Source: Demetria terragena DSM 11295
GTDB lineage: Bacteria; Actinomycetota; Actinomycetes; Actinomycetales; Dermatophilaceae
DNA: 64,000 bases
Assembly: GCF_000376825.1 (NCBI RefSeq)
Contig: NZ_AQXW01000001.1
Span: 118,514 to 182,513, forward strand
Direction: 5' to 3'
How positions within the stretch are numbered: position 1 is the stretch's first letter; each line of letters begins with the position of its first letter. The translations under genes and the position numbers were made by a program. Of the stretch, positions 57,701 to 64,000 are shown piece by piece. The notes beneath the pieces are model-generated. The model searched no databases. It was not told the origin of the DNA and was given only the letters and a program-made list of their open reading frames with translations.

Positions 57701-57799
57701 TCCCGCGCCGACCTCCGTGTTGTAGGGCTGGACCACCATGCAGCCACGGTCGGTCCAGAACTTCTGCAGGCGAATGAGGGCTTCTTGCACGGTCAGCAC
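54773..57799 (-). CDS. glyQS: Glycine--tRNA ligase, fused alpha and beta subunits
   Basis: Charges tRNA-Gly. 1008 aa in one chain: GlyQ-like catalytic alpha part (about 1-290: [60 protein letters not shown]) joined to a GlyS-like beta part (about 320-1008: [47 protein letters not shown]). In most bacteria these are two genes, and many actinobacteria use the unrelated alpha-2 enzyme. The linker holds [15 protein letters not shown]. GTG start at 57799; TAGCCT ends 6 nt upstream. Confidence 0.95.
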   Translation of the reverse strand: [1008 protein letters not shown]

Positions 57800-57805
57800 C
57801 CGCCA

Positions 57806-57811
57806 AGGCTA
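57806..57811 (-). promoter_or_regulatory. Candidate leaderless -10 box of glyQS
   Basis: TAGCCT on the minus strand, TGGCGG, then GTG at 57799. No leader exists for a T-box riboswitch. Confidence 0.5.
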
Positions 57812-57844
57812 CCCAGCACCAGCATCAGCACCACGGACCGGGCT

Positions 57845-57850
57845 TAGTAT
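57845..57850 (+). promoter_or_regulatory. Candidate leaderless -10 box of the DUF3592-like gene
   Basis: TAGTAT, CCCGGCC, then ATG at 57858. Confidence 0.55.
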
Positions 57851-57857
57851 CCCGGCC

Positions 57858-58355
57858 ATGGGGAAATTCGTGCCGTTGCGTGAGCGCACCGGATGGATGC
57901 GCTTCTGCTGCGTGGCGCTTCTGGTGGGGTCGCTTGGGATGCTGACTTGGTCGGCAATTCAGGCGGCCCGAACGTTTGCGTTTCAGCAGTCGAGCACCGA
58001 GGTCACGGGCACCGTCGTCGACGTCCGCCGATACGCAAGCGATCGCACCCGGTCGGGCCAGTCCAAGCATTGGACAAAAGACATCACGTTTGAATACGTC
58101 GTGCGCGACAACACCGAGCGTGGGGTCTGGGTGAATGACGACCGCAACTGGACCACGGGGCAACGACAGTCGCTTCTGGTCGACCCGAGCGAGCCAACAA
58201 AACCGCGACTAGCGGGCACCTGGGGCCTCTACCGCGACGCCTTTACCTACGCTGGCCTGGCCGTCGTCCTGGCGCTATGCGCCCCGCTGGTGTGGGCGGT
58301 CCTGGGCCATGTCAGGTCGCGTGGTCAGAGTCGGCGCTCCCACACCCGCAGGTAG
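57858..58355 (+). CDS. DUF3592-like membrane protein
   Basis: Protein of 165 aa with two helices (about 15-38 and 122-146) around an external beta domain (TEVTGTVVDVRRY, FEYVVRDNTERGVWV, GQRQSLLVDPSEPTKPRL), the DUF3592 pattern. Function unknown. Its last 31 bp overlap the convergent GNAT gene. Confidence 0.7.
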   Translation: MGKFVPLRERTGWMRFCCVALLVGSLGMLTWSAIQAARTFAFQQSSTEVTGTVVDVRRYASDRTRSGQSKHWTKDITFEYVVRDNTERGVWVNDDRNWTTGQRQSLLVDPSEPTKPRLAGTWGLYRDAFTYAGLAVVLALCAPLVWAVLGHVRSRGQSRRSHTRR

Positions 58356-59350
58356 CCCTCCGGCTCATATCCCAGATCGCGGTTCACCGCGAGCATGTGC
58401 GTGTTGTCATCAGCGTTCCAGGTGGGGATGCGCGCAACCTCCGGGCAGGCGTCCATCAACTCAAGCGCGGCTGCGGCCTTCAACCGCACGCCGAGTCGGT
58501 AGCCGCGGGCCTCGCGCAACACGAGGGTGTCTTGTTGGTACGCCAGGCTCGGGTCGTGCGCTGTGACGTGCAGGACGGTGAACCCCACCAGTCGTCCCGT
58601 GCTCAGGTCTCGCGCCACCACCGTCAGGATGCGGCGGCCCGAATCGACCGCCCACTGGCAGTCCCCCGCCACCCGGGCGGCATCCCACGCCTCTTCCTCC
58701 TGGGTCGTATCTCCTTGTGGCGCATCGGTACTCATGCGCTGCTCAAGCACCGCAAGATCGTCCAGCCACTCGGTCGGCGGCATCTCCCACGCAACCTCGA
58801 TCGCGAACGCGGCGGCGTCCTCGACTCCCTCACCGCTCGCAAATATCTGCAGTGGCCCTCGAGGGGCTGGCAGCCTCATCACGCTGCGGGTCATGGTCTG
58901 CGCCGCGACGAAGTCATGTCGCGTCGCGAACTCCTCCCCGTGTTCGTCGTGGCCGCCGACCGTCCACTCGGTGTCGACACGAACGACCGTTCGCCCGTCA
59001 CGTGATGCTGTCCCGAGCGCGTCCTCCAGCAATGCCGTTCCAACTCCCCGCCTGCGATGCCCCGGGTGCACTGCAAGCATGAGCAGCGCCAGGTGCGGGT
59101 TGTCCTTCGCGGGCATCGCCATGAAACACATGCCAGCCGCATGACCCTCGACCTCGGCCAATCGATCCACAAAGTGGTATGTGCCGCCACGTCGACGGCC
59201 ACGCACCTCATCCTCGGTCCAGCCACTGTGCTCATCGCCCCAGATCGCCCGCGAGCTCTCGGTATGCATCTCGATCGCCGCGCGCAACCGAGCCTGCTGC
59301 TCCGGGTCCTCTGACAACGCATCAATGGGCACTACCTCGACGTGGCTCAT
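58325..59350 (-). CDS. Tandem GNAT acetyltransferase
   Basis: Protein of 341 aa with two GNAT folds. The first (about 1-165) has a full acetyl-CoA loop, VHPGHRRRGVGTALLEDAL. The second (about 175-341) is more worn: LREARGYRLGVRLKAAAALEL, then WNADDNTHMLAVNRDLGYEPEGY. Tandem GNATs of this type occur next to MshD-like proteins in actinobacteria, but similarity to MshD (mycothiol synthase) is not clear enough to name it. ATG at 59350; CACGAT ends 7 nt before it. Confidence 0.8.
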   Translation of the reverse strand: MSHVEVVPIDALSEDPEQQARLRAAIEMHTESSRAIWGDEHSGWTEDEVRGRRRGGTYHFVDRLAEVEGHAAGMCFMAMPAKDNPHLALLMLAVHPGHRRRGVGTALLEDALGTASRDGRTVVRVDTEWTVGGHDEHGEEFATRHDFVAAQTMTRSVMRLPAPRGPLQIFASGEGVEDAAAFAIEVAWEMPPTEWLDDLAVLEQRMSTDAPQGDTTQEEEAWDAARVAGDCQWAVDSGRRILTVVARDLSTGRLVGFTVLHVTAHDPSLAYQQDTLVLREARGYRLGVRLKAAAALELMDACPEVARIPTWNADDNTHMLAVNRDLGYEPEGYLRVWERRL

Positions 59351-59656
59351 AGGGCGAATCGTGGCAGTACGGCACCCAGTCCTCAAGGCATTTTCTTGCC
59401 TGGTGCAGCCCTGGCGCCGCCCGGCAACCCTGGACAGCCACCTCAGTCTGGGTATACGTTCGCAGGGCGGAATCATATTGGGCCTAAACGGAGTTGGCCC
59501 TTGAAGTCAGCGCTGTGATCACGGGCGGCACAGCGTCACCGCCGCGGAATCTGCGCCGTTCGCGACGTACCTCTTCGGAAGCGTCGCGGGGCTTCGCTGC
59601 CACGAAGCCAGAGCCGCGAAACCTGTACCAGGGCTTGATCTGCATGGAGATCTTCA
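59351..59656. other. Intergenic region before the secreted propeller-like gene
   Basis: 306 bp without a convincing gene. It holds an inverted repeat GGGCC/GGCCC (59480-59500) and a perfect 7-bp hairpin GGCTTCG-N6-CGAAGCC (59590-59609), both upstream of the start at 59657. CATATT at 59474-59479 could be a -10. Confidence 0.5.
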
Positions 59657-60859
59657 ATGGGTACATCACTTCGCAATGCTCGAAATGTCCTTGTCGCAGG
59701 AGCCTTCCTGTGTACCTCCCTCAGTGCGGCCGGGTTTGGGCTCCCGTCCGATGCCGCGACGGCGGGACCCCCGCCCGCCGGCCTTGCTGCCACGAAAATC
59801 GCCACCCAACCCCAAGCCAAGGCTGGGACGACTGGCTACAACGGCAAGAAGTGGTCGTCGGCCATTCTCGATCTCGAGATCGACGGAAACTCGCTGATCG
59901 CCGGCTACGGAGATTGGAACGCCAACTCCGACTCATATGGCGGCCCGAACGGTCGAACGGGAATCGTGCCGCTCAACCTGAGCACCCTGGCGTGGGGTCC
60001 GATCACCCACACCGGGACCGAAGCCAACTCGCTGATCCGTCGTATCAACGGGCACCTCTACGCGCCAACGACCGACCCCTCCCTCAACGGGCGCGGTGGG
60101 TACGCATCGAATAAGTCTGGTACGTGGGCGGTGTACGAGCCGGAACCAGTGGCCAGCACCGCCATCCACGTCTTCGACATCGTGGGCGTCGGCGCGAACG
60201 AGCTGTGGATGTTTGGCTCAACCAAGAACCCCGCAGACCCAAGCAACCCCGCAGGTCAGGCCACTGCGTGGCGCAGCACTGACGCTGGGCAGACGTGGAG
60301 TGTCGCGAAGAACGAAGGAAGCACTCCAGCATTCGGGGGTCGGGGATATGAGCGCTACTACTGGGGCGCCGCACTCGGCAACAAGGTCTTCACCCAGGCC
60401 ACCAGAACCAGCCCGGCAACCCCGCTCTGGTCCTTTGACAGTGCGAAGTCTTCGTGGACGTCTATGCCTGCGAGCGCAGCGTGCCCCGGCTTCAGCAGCA
60501 CCCAACCCAATATCGCGGTATTCAAGGCCGAGGCCGTGTGCGGCACAACCGCCACCTCGATCACGACCGGCATGCCCGTCTTCAACGGGTCGACCAGCCG
60601 GACGGTGCCCTGGCCTGCGGGCGAGCGCGGGGCGGTCGACTTCTACTCCGACGGGACCTCCTTCTACATCCTGACCCTTGATCGGTCCGGCGACGGGAGG
60701 CAGAGCATCTATCGCGCATCGACGCTCAACGGTTCGTGGACTGCCATGGGCTCCTTGCCCAGCAACGGGCAGAACTACCGCACGCTGGCAGTCAAAGGAA
60801 ACACCGCCTATGTCGGCACCGCGACTGCCGACATCTTCCGCGCGCCCCTCGGAGGCTGA
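59657..60859 (+). CDS. Secreted propeller-like protein
   Basis: Exported protein, 400 aa, function unknown. A signal peptide (NVLVAGAFLCTSLSAAGFGLPSDAATA) is followed by a Thr/Ala linker. The body repeats short blade-like strands: ILDLEIDGNSLIAGYGDW, IVGVGANELWMFGST, AWRSTDAGQTWSVAKNEG (a BNR/Asp-box), FYSDGTSFYILTLDRSG, and TLAVKGNTAYVGT. This suggests a beta-propeller of the sialidase/BNR kind without a recognisable active site. ATG at 59657 behind GGAG spaced 7-8 nt. Confidence 0.7.
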   Translation: MGTSLRNARNVLVAGAFLCTSLSAAGFGLPSDAATAGPPPAGLAATKIATQPQAKAGTTGYNGKKWSSAILDLEIDGNSLIAGYGDWNANSDSYGGPNGRTGIVPLNLSTLAWGPITHTGTEANSLIRRINGHLYAPTTDPSLNGRGGYASNKSGTWAVYEPEPVASTAIHVFDIVGVGANELWMFGSTKNPADPSNPAGQATAWRSTDAGQTWSVAKNEGSTPAFGGRGYERYYWGAALGNKVFTQATRTSPATPLWSFDSAKSSWTSMPASAACPGFSSTQPNIAVFKAEAVCGTTATSITTGMPVFNGSTSRTVPWPAGERGAVDFYSDGTSFYILTLDRSGDGRQSIYRASTLNGSWTAMGSLPSNGQNYRTLAVKGNTAYVGTATADIFRAPLGG

Positions 60860-60912
60860 TCCGCACCAAGGGCCGACGGAACAGGCGCGCTCAGCCCGGC
60901 GTTGCACCACAC

Positions 60913-61617
60913 ATGATGCTTCCCTTTAGCCGCCGGACCTCCATGATCTCTCGCGACGAGGCTCTTCCGGGCCGGGCGGAACCGCTTCCGGGGATTCCGG
61001 TCACTCACGAGGTCCTTGGCACGCCGCTGCACGGTCCCTGGCCGGAGGGCACCCAGGTGCTCTACGTCGCCATGGGGTGCTTCTGGGGCGCCGAGCGCAT
61101 CTTCTGGCAGCGTCCAGGTGTGGTGACCACCGCTGTTGGCTACATGGGTGGGTTCACCCAGAACCCGACCTACGAAGAGACCTGCTCCGGACGCACGGGC
61201 CACACTGAGGCCGTCCTGGTTGCGTACGACCCGAAGCAGACTTCACCGGAGTTGTTGCTGAAGTCGTTCTGGGAGAACCACGACCCAACCACCCTCAACC
61301 GGCAGGGCAACGACCGCGGGACGCAGTATCGGTCCGCGATCTACTGGTCGACTGCGGAGCAGGAGAAGGCCGCCAACACCACCCGTGAGGCGTTCCAATC
61401 TGTTCTGAACGAGCGCAACCTCGGCGAGATCATGACTGAGGTGCGCAGTGCAGAGGACGCAGGCGAGTTCTTCTACGCCGAGGACTACCACCAGCAGTAC
61501 CTCTACAAGAACCCAGGCGGCTACTGCAACCACGGCCCCAACGGCTTGACCTGCCCGGTCGGCATCGCGCGTCAGGACGAACTGCCAAGCCAGAATTCAG
61601 TGCTCGGTTCTGATTGA
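60913..61617 (+). CDS. msrA: Peptide-methionine (S)-S-oxide reductase
   Basis: Repairs oxidised methionine. 234 aa. Catalytic Cys in VAMGCFWGAERIFW, then GYMGGFTQNPTYEETCSGRTGHTEAV, and the C-terminal YCNHGPNGLTC with the recycling Cys pair. Two adjacent ATG codons at 60913 and 60916 are possible starts, and ATG 60943 is a third; no clear ribosome site. Confidence 0.95.
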   Translation: MMLPFSRRTSMISRDEALPGRAEPLPGIPVTHEVLGTPLHGPWPEGTQVLYVAMGCFWGAERIFWQRPGVVTTAVGYMGGFTQNPTYEETCSGRTGHTEAVLVAYDPKQTSPELLLKSFWENHDPTTLNRQGNDRGTQYRSAIYWSTAEQEKAANTTREAFQSVLNERNLGEIMTEVRSAEDAGEFFYAEDYHQQYLYKNPGGYCNHGPNGLTCPVGIARQDELPSQNSVLGSD

Positions 61618-61674
61618 CCGGGCCAGTAAACTCACACCGCTACACATCGCCGGTTTCGGCATTGCCGCGGCAAA

Positions 61675-62889
61675 ATGGCACCTGTGGTGCGATCACAGCG
61701 TCGAACGGCCCTCGCGGCCGCAGTCACTCTTGCGTTGGGGCTGTCGGCATGCACTGGCGACGGGTCGAGCCCAGCCACCAGCACGCCGTCGCCGAGTCCT
61801 GACACCTATCGGCTGAGTAATCCCTGCCCGAAGTCGCCAGGATCCACCAAGGTCACCGTTGATATCGCGACCAAGGCCGTGGCGGACTCGGCGCTGCCCG
61901 GCTGGCAAGCCGCCGACATCGGCGCGAGCACCAAACTCTCCGATAACCGCATTGCCTGGGTCTTCGGGGACACGGTCCGAACGGACAAGTACGTCCCGAA
62001 GGTCGTCGCGAACTCGATGTTGCTGTCCTCCGGGTTATGCGTGTCCCAACTACGGGCGCCCTACGACGGCCCGATCATCCCGGACGTCAGCGACTCCGTG
62101 GTCTATTGGCCCATGTCCGCTGCACGCCTCGACCCACGCCAGATACCGCAGACGGCCAAAGACAAGTCCGTCAGCGACGTCATCATCGTTTTGGCCGGGC
62201 GCATCAAGCGCGGGGGTAGCGGCGATGGTTTCGACTTCACCTACCTCGGAACCTCCGCCGCCGTCTTCTCCGTGAAGGCAGGTCAGGCCCCCCGCCTCGT
62301 CACCATCGAGCGCATCACCCCGGACTCTCAAGACACTCACCAAATCAACTGGGGATCCGCGGCCCTGGTCGATGGACCCTGGTATTACGTCTACGGCAGC
62401 CGCACCACACCGAACAAGTACGCCTTCGGGCGCGAACTGTACGTCGCCCGCGTTCCTGTCGCGAGCCCCGATCGCCGGTCTCAATGGCGCTACTGGAACG
62501 GCTCTGAATGGCAAAAGGACCGTAGCGAAGTCCGCGCCATCGTCCCGGCCAGCGTCGGTGTCTCCCAAACCCTCTCCGTCTCCCGTATCGGCGGACGCTA
62601 CGTCATCGTCTCCAAGAAGGGCGGAGACCTCGGCGACTACGTCTATGCCTGGGCCTCTCGCTCACCGACTGGACCCTGGAATGGCAAGAAAGGCGTACGA
62701 GCCCCCTTCGGCAAAGGCAAGAAGCTGCAGTACGCACCGCTGGCCCACCCCAGCGTTCCGCTCCGATCCGGGAATCTACTCATCTCGATATCCCAGAACA
62801 CCACAGATTTCCAGCGGCTATTGGACACCCCCAAGACGGTCGGACGCCCCGTCTTTGAGGAGGTCGAACTGCCCCCGGCCAGTCCATGA
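61675..62889 (+). CDS. Secreted lipoprotein, DUF4185-like
   Basis: Protein of 404 aa with lipoprotein signal ending ALGLSAC and a Ser/Thr/Pro linker. The body (about 60-400) shows strands such as NRIAWVFGDTVRTD, VANSMLLSSGLCV, YYVYGSRTTPNKYAFGRELYVARV and GDYVYAWASRSPTGPW, a five-bladed-propeller-like pattern seen in DUF4185. No catalytic residues can be assigned. Third secreted propeller-like protein in the window, 57 bp after msrA. Confidence 0.65.
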   Translation: MAPVVRSQRRTALAAAVTLALGLSACTGDGSSPATSTPSPSPDTYRLSNPCPKSPGSTKVTVDIATKAVADSALPGWQAADIGASTKLSDNRIAWVFGDTVRTDKYVPKVVANSMLLSSGLCVSQLRAPYDGPIIPDVSDSVVYWPMSAARLDPRQIPQTAKDKSVSDVIIVLAGRIKRGGSGDGFDFTYLGTSAAVFSVKAGQAPRLVTIERITPDSQDTHQINWGSAALVDGPWYYVYGSRTTPNKYAFGRELYVARVPVASPDRRSQWRYWNGSEWQKDRSEVRAIVPASVGVSQTLSVSRIGGRYVIVSKKGGDLGDYVYAWASRSPTGPWNGKKGVRAPFGKGKKLQYAPLAHPSVPLRSGNLLISISQNTTDFQRLLDTPKTVGRPVFEEVELPPASP

Positions 62890-62901
62890 CCCTCTCCCTA
62901 C

Positions 62902-62920
62902 CGAGGTTAGGCACACCACG
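62902..62920. promoter_or_regulatory. IdeR/DtxR-like iron box 1
   Basis: Matches the 19-bp iron-box consensus TTAGGTTAGGCTAACCTAA at 12 positions (core AGGTTAGGC at 62904-62912). About 45-60 bp before the ferritin -10. Confidence 0.65.
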
Positions 62921-62935
62921 GCTAGGCAAGCCAAA
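62917..62935. promoter_or_regulatory. IdeR/DtxR-like iron box 2
   Basis: Second 12-of-19 match (core CTAGGC at 62922-62927, AGCC after), overlapping box 1 by 4 bp, centres 15 bp apart. Tandem boxes upstream of a ferritin suggest activation by iron-loaded regulator. Confidence 0.6.
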
Positions 62936-62964
62936 GCACGCTATCGCACTGTGTTCTAGCGGAT

Positions 62965-62970
62965 TATCCT
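62965..62970 (+). promoter_or_regulatory. Candidate leaderless -10 box of ferritin gene
   Basis: TATCCT, CGGAAGC, then ATG at 62978. Confidence 0.5.
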
Positions 62971-62977
62971 CGGAAGC

Positions 62978-63484
62978 ATGAAGATCACACCAGACCTCGA
63001 AAAGCCCTTCAACGACCAGATCACCCTCGAGCTCCAGGCCTCCGCGGTCTACCGTCAGCTCGCGATCGAGATGGAGATCCGCGATCTCCCGGGCATGGCC
63101 TCATGGCTGCGCGCGCAGTCAAACGAGGAAATCGTCCACGCCGACAAGTTCATCGACCACGTGTCCGACCGCGGTGGACGTCCAGTCATCGGTTCGCTCG
63201 ACGCACCGAACATCACTGCGACCACCCCGTTGGAAGTCTTCAAGGCAGCCCTCGCCCACGAGGAGAAGGTTTCCGAAGCTATCCGCGAGTTGTACCGCGC
63301 TGCCGACTCGGCCGGCGACCTTGACTCCCGCCCGTTGCTCAACTGGTTCATCCAGGAGCAGGTCGAAGAAGAGGCCAGCGTCGGCGAGATCGTAGGACGT
63401 CTCGAGCTCATCGGCGAAGACGGCCCCGGCCTCCTGCGCATGGACGCCGAGCTCGGCGGTCGCAATGAGACCTCCGGCGAATAA
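62978..63484 (+). CDS. Non-haem ferritin
   Basis: Iron-storage protein, 168 aa, 24-mer cage. Ferroxidase ligands are seen in ITLELQASAVYRQLAIEME, NEEIVHADKFIDHV (E-x-x-H), EEKVSEAIRELY and IQEQVEEEASVGEI. Close to mycobacterial BfrB/Ftn in length and layout; no haem-binding Met is evident. Preceded by two iron boxes and a leaderless promoter. Confidence 0.93.
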   Translation: MKITPDLEKPFNDQITLELQASAVYRQLAIEMEIRDLPGMASWLRAQSNEEIVHADKFIDHVSDRGGRPVIGSLDAPNITATTPLEVFKAALAHEEKVSEAIRELYRAADSAGDLDSRPLLNWFIQEQVEEEASVGEIVGRLELIGEDGPGLLRMDAELGGRNETSGE

Positions 63485-63525
63485 GGACAACCGCCTTAAC
63501 GGGTGCTGCTGATACCCGAAGGACC

Positions 63526-63564
63526 GGTGAAGGGCTCGACCTGATTCAGGTCGAGCCCTTCACC
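63526..63564. terminator. Perfect hairpin after the ferritin gene
   Basis: 19-bp perfect stem (63526-63544 with 63546-63564) with a single-base centre, 41 bp after the stop codon. No T-run follows on the plus strand, but the position suits a 3' end for ferritin mRNA. Confidence 0.65.
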
Positions 63565-63627
63565 TATATCCCTCGCACGCTGCCTGCTCCCAGGCGCAGC
63601 GGCAAACGTCGGGACCATACATACGAC

Positions 63628-63676
63628 AACGCGGGAAGGATAATCCTGAGTCAAACTCAGGAATCCTTCCCGCGTT
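63628..63676. terminator. Hairpin downstream of 5S rRNA (rrn operon end)
   Basis: Outer stem of 13 bp (63628-63640 with 63664-63676) and inner stem of 8 bp (63644-63651 with 63655-63662), loop CAA. It lies 11 bp past the 5S 3' end on the minus strand and probably ends the rRNA transcript. Confidence 0.75.
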
Positions 63677-63686
63677 GCGGAATGGT

Positions 63687-63808
63687 AGTCCGGCGGTGTC
63701 CTACTCTCCCACACTCTACCGAGTGCAGTACCATCGGCGCTGGAGGGCTTAGCTTCCGGGTTCGGAATGTGACCGGGCGTTTCCCGCTCCGCTATAACCG
63801 CCGTAACA
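63687..63808 (-). rRNA. rrf: 5S ribosomal RNA
   Basis: Minus strand reads GTTACGGCGGTTATAGCGG at the 5' end, GGGAAACGCCCGGTCACATT and CCGAACCCGGAAGCTAAGCC in the middle, and GGGAGAGTAGGACACCGCC at the 3' end. Length about 120 nt. Ends are good to a few bases. Confidence 0.95.
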
Positions 63809-63947
63809 CTATGAAACTGTTTCACCAACATTCCTCTCAAACCCGTGTTCCCGCGTACGGGGGGTTTGGTGTTGTGGTGTGTTGTTTCAGATATTGTATA
63901 GTGGACGCGTATTCATGCTTTGTTTTGTTCTTATGGTTAATTATGGT
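63809..63947 (-). other. 23S-5S internal transcribed spacer
   Basis: About 139 bp, clearly richer in A and T than the rest of the window, with no tRNA gene visible. Lies between 23S and 5S on the minus strand. Confidence 0.75.
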
Positions 63948-64000
63948 CAAGTTATCGGCTTATTAGTACCGGTCAGCTACACACATTACTGTGCTTCCAC
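63948..64000 (-). rRNA. rrl: 23S ribosomal RNA, 3' end only
   Basis: Minus strand GTGGAAGCACAGTAATGTGT and GTAGCTGACCGGTACTAATA are the conserved 3' terminus of bacterial 23S rRNA. The rest lies beyond the window. Exact 3' end uncertain by a few bases. Confidence 0.9.

Noticed and set aside
57800..57857. T-box leader for the glycyl-tRNA synthetase
   Set aside because: The divergent gap is 58 bp, too short, and a leaderless -10 box is present.

Overview
The window is a high-GC chromosomal segment from an actinobacterium. Pointers are mycothiol S-conjugate amidase (mca), an actinobacterial LexA box, two IdeR/DtxR-like boxes, RsdA/SigD, DUF222/HNH and DUF4307 families, and many GTG/TTG starts. 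A suborder such as Micrococcales is a guess. From memory of the M. tuberculosis map, two ancestral blocks can be followed: guaB-rsdA-sigD-groES-groEL-tsaD-rimI-tsaB-tsaE-alr-nnr-glmS (Rv3410c to Rv3436c) and coaA-fumC-phoH2-isoprenyl synthase-hemolysin III-mca-DUF4307-greA-metB (Rv1092c to Rv1079). They meet near 32.0 kb.

Layout. 1-3.0 kb, minus strand: partial guaB, RsdA-like anti-sigma factor, SigD-like sigma factor, small S4 protein. 3.1-7.0 kb: heterodimeric ABC exporter whose two nucleotide sites have decayed in complementary ways. 7.0-9.5 kb: short repeats, then groES-groEL behind two CIRCE operators and a strong promoter. 9.5-12.7 kb: GAF regulator, aldehyde dehydrogenase, DUF779. 12.7-18.4 kb, minus: NRAMP-like transporter, divergent PRPP synthetase, TrkA and two TrkH. 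18.6-21.1 kb: THUMP-like methyltransferase and a GH3 lipoprotein. 21.1-21.6 kb: two related hairpin elements around a tiny unknown gene. 21.6-28.1 kb, minus: tightly overlapping nnr-alr-hydrolase-tsaE-tsaB-rimI-tsaD. 28.2-29.7 kb: LexA-boxed DUF222/HNH gene split by a frameshift. 29.7-34.8 kb: acpS, glmS, coaA, fumC and a small membrane protein. 34.8-37.9 kb: secreted repeat protein and PIN-PhoH ATPase.

38.2-44.7 kb is a self-contained sugar-use locus: GH4 glycosidase and DeoR repressor on one strand, PfkB kinase plus binding protein and two permeases on the other. A regularly spaced CGCA operator array lies between them; no import ATPase is encoded. 44.7-54.8 kb: isoprenyl diphosphate synthase, hemolysin III, mca, greA, a DrrAB-type exporter, metB, a two-domain methyltransferase and a DUF2971 protein. 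54.8-57.8 kb: a fused alpha-beta glycyl-tRNA synthetase. 57.9-63.5 kb: DUF3592, tandem GNAT, a secreted propeller-like protein, msrA, a lipoprotein and a ferritin behind two iron boxes. The end holds 5S rRNA and the 3' end of 23S rRNA, both minus strand.

A theme across the window is leaderless transcription: at least a dozen genes have a -10-like hexamer ending exactly 6 or 7 nt before the start codon, usually with no Shine-Dalgarno sequence. Genes inside operons are joined by ATGA, GTGA or TAATG overlaps. All functional statements rest on sequence reading and family knowledge; no database search was run.
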